The position numbers and the translations under genes are program-made. From an uncultured Eubacteriales bacterium (GTDB taxonomy: Bacteria > Bacillota > Clostridia > Oscillospirales > Acutalibacteraceae): DNA of 64,000 nt. Numbering within the stretch: position 1 is the first letter of the stretch; each line of letters begins with the position of its first letter. Of the stretch, positions 1 to 10,000 are shown one piece after another. The stretch spans positions 1 to 64,000 of the forward strand of contig CAKTVV010000001.1 in NCBI GenBank assembly GCA_934630515.1. Reading direction: 5' to 3'. Under the pieces are notes generated by a model. The model was not told the DNA's origin. It did not search any database and was given only the letters and a program-made list of their open reading frames with translations.

Positions 1-212
1 CTCAGCTCGGCAAGAGTCACCAGGTCGTGCCAGTCGGTTTCGTCGCTGTATTTCCACTGGATCGCCGTGCCGTTGTTCCGCACCTCCGGCAGTGCGGCAG
101 CGTTGGTCTTTGCCGCCTTGCTCCATCCTGCGGCAAGCACGATGCAAAGCACCAATAGAGCGGCGCAAAGCGCCAAAAGCGTACCTGTGAGTAGTTTTTT
201 TCCTGTTTTCAT
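1..212 (-). CDS. Secreted protein, N-terminal fragment (cut by left edge)
   Basis: Only the first ~70 residues are in the window. The ATG at 212 follows a GGAGG ribosome site. A lysine-rich start and a hydrophobic stretch (about residues 7-28) form a signal peptide or anchor. The segment after it contains IQWKYSDETDW followed by LVTLAEL. In my recollection this pattern sits just before collagen-like GEKGD repeats in many Firmicutes surface proteins, but the repeat region itself would lie outside the window, so the family is an inference. The TetR gene lies just upstream on the same strand (80-base gap) and could be co-transcribed. Confidence 0.6.
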   Translation of the reverse strand, partial: MKTGKKLLTGTLLALCAALLVLCIVLAAGWSKAAKTNAAALPEVRNNGTAIQWKYSDETDWHDLVTLAEL

Positions 213-291
213 CTTCTTTCCTCCGTTCGGAATTGTTTATCACGGCGAAGCTTCGCACCGCTGCCCACGCCGTAAATGAGCGGCGGTCAGC

Positions 292-876
292 TTATGCTTG
301 GTTTGCTTTGTACTTATCCACAAACAGGGCAACTCCCTGCTTTAAGACCTCCATCTGGGTTTTCAGATAATATTCGTCCTCGAACATCGCATAGTGTACG
401 CAGGCGCGGACGAAGATAAAAATCAGCGGCGTGATGACCGTGTACGGAATACCGATTTTCGGCTCCAGCCGCTTGGCATACTCGGTATAGCGCTCGTTGA
501 CGCCCTCAAAGAATTTCTTGCCGTGCTCGATATACTTCGGAAGGGTATACACCTGATACATCAGGCGATATTTCTTGCCGTGCTTTTTTGCCGTCCAATA
601 CGGGACCTCTTTCACAAAACGGACAACGTCCTTCGGGTCGGTAGGCGCCTTCTCCATAAAGTCGTCCTCGACCTTTTCCATGCAGTATGCTGTCGATTCG
701 ATGATCAGCTCATCCACACTGCTGAAATAGGAGTACAGATTTCCCGTAGTGCAGCCGCACGCTGCCGCCAAAGCCTTGATGCCCGTTCCCGTCAGCCCGT
801 TTTCGGCATAGCATTCAAAGCATTTTTCCATCATTTCGCGCTTGCGCGCGTTGTGCTGTTCCTCTGTTGCTCTCAT
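292..876 (-). CDS. TetR/AcrR family transcriptional regulator
   Basis: A protein of about 194 residues, normal for the family. An N-terminal helix-turn-helix (about residues 10-55) contains the TGNLYSYFSSVDEL recognition-helix signature, and the helical remainder would be the ligand/dimer domain. I chose the ATG at 876 because AAGGAAG lies 8 bases upstream. A GTG at 885 is possible but sits almost on the ribosome site. A good promoter and a short palindrome (TAACT-4-AGTTA) lie just upstream, so autoregulation is likely. The downstream secreted protein on the same strand may be in its regulon. The ligand cannot be predicted. Confidence 0.88.
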   Translation of the reverse strand: MRATEEQHNARKREMMEKCFECYAENGLTGTGIKALAAACGCTTGNLYSYFSSVDELIIESTAYCMEKVEDDFMEKAPTDPKDVVRFVKEVPYWTAKKHGKKYRLMYQVYTLPKYIEHGKKFFEGVNERYTEYAKRLEPKIGIPYTVITPLIFIFVRACVHYAMFEDEYYLKTQMEVLKQGVALFVDKYKANQA

Positions 877-900
877 ATACGCCACTTCCTTCTTGATAAC

Positions 901-948
901 TAACTAATCAGTTAAATATAGTATAACATAGATTTGTGTCGAATTCAA
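901..948 (-). promoter_or_regulatory. Promoter and candidate operator of the TetR gene
   Basis: Reading the minus strand: TTGAAT (943-948), a 17-base spacer, TATACT (920-925). An inverted repeat TAACTaatcAGTTA lies at 901-914, just downstream of the -10 and over the expected start of transcription. This is the usual place for an autorepressor site. Confidence 0.7.
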
Positions 949-970
949 GAACTGTTCGAGAAAAGATGTG

Positions 971-1008
971 AAAAAAGCGGGGCAGCCACTATAAACTGAC
1001 TGTCCCGC
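971..1008 (-). terminator. Terminator of the giant adhesin gene
   Basis: On the minus strand a GC-rich stem (GCGGGACAG / CTGCCCCGC, one mismatch) is followed by six T. It lies just after the adhesin stop codon. A related hairpin plus flanking sequence recurs at 56632-56710, after the adhesin-tail pseudogene. Confidence 0.75.
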
Positions 1009-1014
1009 CGTCCG

Positions 1015-4000
1015 TTATTTCACGGAGCGATTTTTCTTTTTGCTTACAACCGTAGTTCCGGTCACAATGCCGCCGCTGATGAAGAGCAGAGCGATCCAAA
1101 GAGCCAGATTACTTGTGTCTCCGGTCTTGGGAGAGCTGGCCTCTTCCGCCAGCTTTTTGATCTTCTCAGCAAGCGCGTCAACCTTGCCCAGAGCGTCCTT
1201 GCCGAGCATGGCTTTTTCGTTTTCGGTAAGCCCTTCAAGGAGCTTCTTCACTTGGTCGAGCGCACTCTTGTCGCTGAGCTTTGCGTTGTCTGCCGAGGGC
1301 AGCTTGCCAATCTCATCGGCTGCCTTTTCCGCATTACCGATGGCAGCCAGCGCCGCTTTCACGGTTTCAAGCTTTGTTTCAAGGTCCTTGCGCTCATTTT
1401 CGGTATAGTTGCCGTCAAAGTCACGCAGAGCGCCCTCCAGAGCCTTGTCTGCCTTTTCAAGGGCTTCCTTGTCTTCAAGCTTCACATTGTCCTTGGTGAT
1501 ACCGTCAACCGCCTTGATCTCATCGGCTTCGGCAGCGTCCTTCGCCGCAGCAATGCGGTCAAGGAGCGCACGAGCCGTGCCCTTCAGAGTTTCAAGAGCG
1601 GCTCTCTCTGATTCCGTCAGGTTGTCGCCGTCAAGCAGCGTGTCAATGTCGGAGATCAGCTTCTCAACATCCGCCTTGTCGGCGCTCGTCACCTTGTCGA
1701 TGTCGTAGCCGTTCACGGCATCGGTCAGACGGGAGATTTCGTCTGCAACATCTGCAATGCGCTTATTCAGGTCCTTGCATTTTGCGGCCGCCTCGGTCAG
1801 CTTGTTCCACTCATCGTCGGTGGATTCGCCGTCGTCAAACACCTCAGCAATGTCGAGGATTTGTCTTTCGACAGAGGATATTGTCTCTGCGTCGCTTGAC
1901 TTGACATTATCTGCCGTGATGGCGGAGATAGCATCGGTGATGGACGAGATCGGCTTCATGTAGACCGTGTATTCGGTCACATTGCCCGCCTTATCCTCTG
2001 TGCGGATAACATAGGTAGCATCCTTGTCGCCGACAAGAGTGAATACATCTTCGACGGTCTCACCGTTCAGCGTGACCGATGCAAGGTTTTCGTCGTCGAT
2101 CGCGACCTTTTTGGTCACATAGTAGGTCTTGTCATTCTCGACACCGACGATCTCGGGTGCAGTGGTATCAAAGGTCGCACCGTCCGAGCCGATGAGGGTG
2201 ACATTTCCGGCGTTGTCCTCGATGCGGACATAGATAACGAACTTATCCATATCCTTAGCCTCTATGTCGAAGTCGCTGTTATCCGTCCAGTCTGTGATTG
2301 CGCGGACTTCATCGTCCGTGAGAATTCTGTCAGACTTGAAGTACAGCACGGACTTCACACCGGAGGCTTCGTCCTTCGCCGTCAGCTTGACATTGACATC
2401 ATCCTTGAAGAACAAGCCGAAGGTAATCGTATTGATAAACTTCTGGAACGCCGTGCGCTCGTTGAGCTTAACCTCACCGGTCGGCGCGGTCTTGTCGATC
2501 TTGTAGTTCTCGGTCACTGCCGCAGAAATGACGCCGGTTTCGGTGTTCTTCACGAAGAAGGTCAATTTGCCGTTACCGGTTTCATCCGATGCGGTAAGGG
2601 AATCCACCCACTCGCCGTTTGCCGTGTCGATCAGACTGAGTTTGTAGCCCTCTTTTGCCGTGATAACAAAGTCTTTGTTGATCCAATCGTTGGAGTCCAC
2701 GCCGTATTCGCTGCCGTCAGCCACATAGGCGACGATATTTGCCGTAATGCCGATCGGCTGCGTAAGCTTGTAGTTGCCGACAGTCACGCTGTCACCGGAA
2801 AGGGTAAATGCGGTGAAGCTGATAGCAATGTTTTTACCGATCTTCACACTGTCAAAGGTCGGAACACCGTTTATGAGCGTCAGCACATCGCCGTCGACCA
2901 CGCCCACAAGAGCAGGCGTGCCGTCGATCTCGGCGGTGTTTTTGCCGTCGTACTGCTTATCTTTGACCTTGAGGTCGGAAATCGTCAGTTCCTTGGCAGA
3001 GATACTTGCCGTAGTGCTTGCAGGCTGAGCCGACAGCACATAGTTTGCCGCATCATCTCCCGAAAGGGCGAACTCATAGAATGTGACCGCCTTGCCGTTG
3101 CCGACATTCTTGTCGTCATACGCCGCCTTACCGGTGACGATATCAACCTTGTCGCCGTCAATCAGTCCGTCGAATGTGCCCTTTTCCGTAATCTTGGCAT
3201 CGGTGCTGCCGTCGTAGACTTTGGAAGCTTCAACCGCCGTATCCACGATCTTGATTTCCTTGACCGTGATATCCGCAGTTACGGCCTCGGGCTGAGCGGT
3301 CAACTTGTAGTTTGCTGCAGCATCACCTTCAAGCGCAAAGCCGGTGAACGTTACCGCCTTGCCCTTGCCGACATTCTTATTGTCGTAGGCAGCTTTACCG
3401 GCTGCCACCTTGAGGTTTTCGCCGTCGTAGTTGACGGACGGTGCACCTGCGTTCGTGATCTTCGCATCGGTCGTGCCGTCGTAGATCCTGCTTGCCTCAA
3501 CCGCTGCTCCGTTAATGGCGATTTCCTTGGCGGTAATATCAGCGGTCGTATCTGTAGGCTGTGCAATCAGCTTGTAGTTCACTGCCGCATCGCCTGCCAG
3601 AGCAAATCCGGTAAAGGCTACCGTTTTGCCCGTGCCGACATTTTTGTTGTCGTAGGCTGCGGAACCTGCAACGATCGTGAGGTTCTCGCCGTCGTAATTG
3701 TCGGACAGCGTTCCTGCATTTGTGATCTTTGCTTCGGACGTGCCGTCATAAACCTTGGAGCCTTCCACGGTCGCACCGTTGATTGTAATTTCCTTCACGG
3801 TGATATCGGCAGTCGTGCTTGCCGGCTGTGCGATCAGCTTGTAGTTGCCTGCTGCCGAGCCGGAAAGCTCAAATCCGGTAAAGGATACCGCCTTATCGGC
3901 GCCGACATTCTTGTTGTCGTAGGCTGCCTTTCCGATTACGATTGCGAGGTTATCTCCGTCATAGTTTACCGACAGTGTTCCTGCATTTGTAATGGTCGCA

Positions 4001-7000
4001 TTCGTCGTACCGTCATAGGTCTTATCAGCAACCTTGACATCCGAGATCGTAACCTCTCTGGGCTGAATCTCAAATTCCATCGTTGAGGAAGCCGCCTTGA
4101 AGGTATCTGTTTCGGCTGTGGTGATACGGATCGTATACTTTCCGACATTCTTCGGCGCTTCGGTGGTATATGCTGTATCGTCCTCATCCGTTCTCTTGTA
4201 CTCAAAAGTCAGGGCTCCGTCGGAATCGGTATCAAAGGTCGGCATGCCGATCGCTTTTCCGTCGTAGATCTTTTCGTCGCTTTCCTTATGGCCGATGGAC
4301 GGAGTCTTCTTTTCGACGGTCAGCTTCAAAACAACATCTGCAGGAGCATCATTGCCGGAGTTGTCCGCATAATTTTCACCCATCGGCTTGATTGTCAGGC
4401 GGATAGTATATTCGCCTGCTGCCAATGTGCGAAGATAGCTGTTTTTCAGCATAAGCATGCCATTGGCAAGTAAGGCATAGTCTGAGCCGGCACCAATTTC
4501 CTCTGTACCGTTATAAACCTTAGCAACGAAGTTACCGTTCAGATTCAGCTTGTAAACCACATCGGAATCGGTATTCTTTGTAAAGGTCTGTGCGCCGGTG
4601 ATTGCCTCTGCATCGGTGTAAACCACCACGCCGTCGGAGTTGACAACGGTGATGTTGTCGCTCATGTCCGTCACGCGAACATAGATGAACGCTTTTCTGT
4701 TCGGCTCAATGCTGAAATATGCCTTACGGTCGTCATTAAGCGTCAGCTCTGTCCAGTTGCCGGTAATCGCATCCTTATCCGCAAATGCGGTTTCGGACAG
4801 GAGGTATTCAACCTTTCTAATTCCGCTGCCGAAATCGTGAGCCTTCACTTCCACCGTCTGCGTCTGCTTGAAGAACAGCCCGAAGGTGATTCGGTTCAGG
4901 AATTCCTTGAAGCTGTTTCCGCGAATGCTGACCTCTACCTCGGGTGCGGTAATATCCGCAACGCCCTCAACGGTAATAACGAGGTTTTCGCTTACATTTC
5001 GAATCGCAAAGGAAGCGCTGTTTGCATCAGAGTCCCACTCGTCAAGTTTATTACCGTTCACAAGTACCTTAAAGTCCTCAGTCTTGGAATAACCGTTGTT
5101 GAACTGCACGATAAAGCTAAAGCTGTTGCCGTGTCTGACAGTGAGCCCGTCTGAAGAAAATAGCGTATAGCCTGCGCCGGTGGGCAGCGTGACATGATAG
5201 GTCTTAAAGATCCCGAAGCGGAAGCTGACCGTGTTGCCCGCAACGTCGGTCGCCGTGATCAAATGCATCTCGTTGTCCGGCTCCATGGTATATTTCCCGT
5301 TTACAAGTGTGATCTCCTCACCGTCCATCCACACAGTGAAGTCGTTATCATCGGTAACGGTGAACTCCAGCGAGCCGTAGTGATTATTCTCCGGATCAAT
5401 GCCGGAAATGACCGGCGCTTCGGTGTCGACAGCCTCCACATAGCCGCAGCCGCAGAGCTTTTCGTGAGTGGAGGTTTTCCAAACGCAGGTGTGAGTATGG
5501 TCTACGACCTTAACATCCCCTGCAATACCCACACGACCGTCAATGATAAAGCCGTTGTTCATATCCTCAAAAGCCTTACCCTCTGCAAGACAGTCGATAA
5601 GATGCTGACCGTTAACGGTGATATTGGTAAATTCGCCGCCCGAAACTGTCAGCTTGGCACCGCTCTCGGCCGCAATTTCGGTATAAACACCGCCGGAAAG
5701 TTTCACCTCACTGCCCGACTGTGCCGTGATCGTACCGCTGACTGTATTGTTTGAGTATACTTCAAGCCCACCGCCGGATTTTACAAGGGTCTCGCCGTAT
5801 TTACCGCCGTTGCCCATAAATCTGAGCAAACCGCCGTTGTTTACGGTGGCCTTGCCGTATACCGTGCTTGCGGTCAGCGTAACCTCGTTGCCGGAAACAT
5901 TAAGCGCACCGTTTATTGTACAGTTGTTGAGGTTGGTATTACTTCCTTTGGCATTGAGCGACTGTGCAAATACACAATTGATAAATGAGCTCATATTGCC
6001 GATATCATTGACCGCTTCCATGAAATTGGTAACCGATGCGATAAGGTTCGCCGTCTTTGCAACGGTAACGGTTCCGTTTACGGTACCGCTGAAAATGTTC
6101 AGCTTAGCGGTTTTCGTAACACCGAGCCCGCCGATACTATGGCCGTTAATACTAAACTTGAAGTCGCCGCCGCTGACGGTGACCCTGCCGTTCACATCGG
6201 TCAAAAGCCAAAGCACACAGCCTTTGTTTTCATCGGTCTGCGCCGCTGTAAGTGCGTCCGCAAAGTTTACATATCCGGTCGTTTTGCCGTCCTTAACGAT
6301 AGCTGCCGCAAGGTCGCAGTAGCACTGGGAGCACTTGTTATACTCGTCATAGCCCGGGTGCTCGCACACTGCCATAGTGATTGTAAAAGTATTTGAATAG
6401 AGCACATAGCCGTTGTATTCCAGCTTGATGCGGTATTGCCCGGAATCCTCCGTAGTGAAATCCCAGAGATTAATGCCATCCTGGAAAATTCTTGTGGGTT
6501 TGACCGTGTTTGTATGCACGACCGTTCCGTCTATCCTTTCACCGGTAATGGCGATGTCCCCTTTTGACGGATAACCGCCGCTGTATAAAAACGTAAAAAT
6601 GGCCCACTTTTCGTAGTTCGGCATAGTGAGATAGTAGATGTCGTCACGAGGCTGACCATGGAATTTCAAAGGCGCCGACACCACAGAGACATTTCTGATA
6701 TAGCACGTGGTCATCGTGCCGACCGTATCACGCACAACATCGCTTTCGTTTGCATACCGGTTGTCTCCGGTTGTCAGTTGATAGGCGCGCTCCTCGGCAA
6801 GATAGCTCAGAGGCGAGACCGCCTCGGCGCTCTGCGCACTGCTTACCATTTTGAAGCTGCCGCCCTCAAGCACAAGGCTATCGGCGCCGTAGGCTTCTAT
6901 TTTGTAGATTTCCGTAAAGTCGCCGCCAGAGACCGTCAGCTTTCCCCTGACCTCGATCGCTTCCGCGCCCGTTTCGCCGACGATTTTGCCGCCTCCGACG

Positions 7001-10000
7001 GAGTCGGAGATCGTGAGATCACACTCGACACTGACCGTCAGATAGCTGCCTTCCACCGCTCCGACCGTCAGCGTTTTTCCTGCAAGGTCAAGAGTATACG
7101 AGCCTTCGGTAAGGGCGAGACGATAGTGTGATACCATGGAACTCGTGCCCGCAACGGTAATATCCTTCAAAAGCTTCACGGTGCAGCCGTCGTTCTGCTC
7201 GGCATAGCGGATAGCGCTTTCAAATGTTTCAAACAATTTTGTTGTTCCGTTTGCTTCAACAGAGAGGAAAAACTCCATTCCGCAGTCGGGGCAGATGCCG
7301 TCACTACCGATATCTGCATGATCGCAGGCAACGATGGTGGCATCTTTCAGCTCCGTTACCTTTGTCTGCTCAAGAGTCAGACCTTCAAAGCGGTAGCCCC
7401 TGGCGAGCAGATCGGCACAGGTAAGTCCTTCGATATCGACGATCTTTACCTCGCCGTAATGTCCGCCGTAAAGCGCAGTTTCTCTTGTGTATGACCAACC
7501 TACATCAAGTTTGGAAATGATAAGTGATTCAAAGGAACCGGCGTTGACCGTCAGTGTGCCGCGCTTATGTTCCAGCTTTTGGAAGGAGCATTCGCCGTCG
7601 ATCGTCAGCTGACCTCCGTCCACCATGACATCCGCATTCATAGCACCATTGCCTACGAATGTAATATCGCTCGCGACATAGAATAGGGCAGCCACGGAAT
7701 CAGGGTCAACACTCGAAGGATTAGAAATTGTGTAGCCGTTCAAATCAAATGTCCATTTTTTGCTCGTACTGCCATACGTCCCGGCTCCAGATATTTTTTC
7801 AACATTTCCGTAAAGCTTCAGGTAGAATCGGTCGAATCTATTCTCATCAGCTTTACGCATTGTCTCATCCAAGCCGCCGCCTGATACAAACTCTTCCTCG
7901 TTATTATCATTGCTGCATTTGATCAATACGGCAGCCTGATATCCGCAGTAATCGCATACGCCGGTCTCCTCGTCAAAGGAATGGTCCTTGTGCACATAGA
8001 CCTCAACCGTCGAAATATTGCCGGCCTTGTCGTGCACCTCAAATGTGATCCACCGTTCGGTGCGATCGGTATCCGAAGCAGCCACAAGAAAAGGACTGCT
8101 CCATATCTTATCCTTTTCTCCGTCTATCGTTCTATATGCTGTGTCAAAATTATCGTCGATAAAATTGATTTGTGTGTCGCCGCAGACTTCCGCCCGCTGA
8201 CCGTTTGAATATCTTTTACTTTGACCGTCAGCGTCTACTTCGATTACAGGCGCAGTCGTATCAATTGCAAAGCCTCCGCTTGAAGCGTATGCAATGTTGC
8301 CTGCATAGTCGGTCAAGCGCACATAAATAACATACCGCTGATCATCGGTAAGATCGATCGGGTCTGTGTATTCTTTGAACGCAAGAGCCTTTACCTCTTC
8401 TTCGCCGAGCGCAGTTTCGCTGATAAAATATTCGATCTTAACAGCGTGCTCATCGGGGTTATATCCTGCCTGGCTGTAGCCGTCGTCTGTGGCAGTTATT
8501 TCAGCTGTGACCTCTTCACTGAACAACAGATCGAATGAGATAACATTGAGAATGTTCTGCCACCATGTGCGATCTTTTACCTTGATTTCGCCCGTGGGTG
8601 CCGTGGTGTCGGGCGCAAAATCGCCGTATTCGCAATGACAGATCGAGCAGATCGCCTTTTCAAAGTAGCCCGCCTCACGGTCGTTTATGCCGCTGTCATG
8701 AGGGCAGGCGTAATCGCACTCTGCGCACTTGCCGTCAACATATGTATCGTGGGTGTGCGGCTTGATAACGCATTCTTCACTGTAGCCAAAGGAGACATAC
8801 GTGTTTTCTCCCTCTCCGTCAATCCGCCAATATGCTTCATCTTCGACATCAATATACTTTCCGTCCTTATCAAAAAGCATACTTCCGTCGGCAAAAAACG
8901 CTTTCAGCCCTGCATAATCAATGGCGGTGATACCTGTACGATCATAGTAAATTCCGTCATGCAGCGTTGCCGATGTGATTTTTACCGAAGGATGCGCTCC
9001 CCAAACATCAGCCACGCCGAATAGCCCTGTAAAGGTTCCGTTTACCACCATAAGGCTTCCGCTGAAAATATAAGCCGCACAGGAACGGGCGCTTTTAAAT
9101 CCGTGACCGGCAGTTAGTTCTACCACGTCCAAGGTTACAGTTCCGCCGTCAATTGCCAAAGCGTTGGCACATGACTTGTTTATATCCGTTTGATCCTTGT
9201 TGAAGGTATTGATCAGTTTTCCGTTTCGGATAGTGATATCTGCCGTACCGCTGACGGTAAGCAACTGATTTGTAATTTCACCGCTGACGGTCATGCCGTT
9301 CAAATCAAGGGTAAATTTGCCGGACTGCGCAATGATACCGTCTTCCGCCTTGTCAAGAGTGATATCACAGAGCAGTTTCAGCGTTGAGCCTTCGTTTGAG
9401 ACTGCCGCAATCCATGCGTCGTCAAAGGATGCAAAGCTTGCGTATGAACCGTCTGTGTCTGTAACTATTGCGATATATACCTGTGTGCCGCAGTTTTCAC
9501 ACTTACCCGTAGCAGTGTCCACCACGCCGTGGTCGCAATTAAAGCCGCAGGGGCAGGCCGTGCCGCCACCAAAATCGTGGGTATGGGAAACGATCACCAT
9601 TCCCTCGGTAATCTTGTTTGCCGTATAAACATCGGGAACAAACTCCTGCGGGTCGGAGACGGTCACGGTGTCACTGCTGTTATCATAACTGCACTTTACA
9701 AAGGCCGTTCCATCGGGCAGATAGTCAGCAAGTACCTTGCCATCCGGCACCTGCAAGCCGGTCAGCAGAACCGCGCCCTCTTTCAGGATAAGGGTGCCGC
9801 CGTTCAGCGTAATAGAAGGACACAAAACGTCCCTTTCAGGCACACCGCCCATGACACGGACATCTTCCTCTATCGTCACACTGCCGTCGTTTATCTCAAT
9901 GCCGGTTCGGGCGCTGGAGCTGGACCACCACTGGAAGAGATTTCCGTTTTTCAAGGTAACGGAACCACCATTTACGGTCAGAGGAACAATGCTCCCCCAA

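Noticed and set aside
2900..4090. CRISPR-like regular spacing in the adhesin
   Set aside because: The period is ~264 bases with coding repeats, far longer than CRISPR units, and there are no cas genes.
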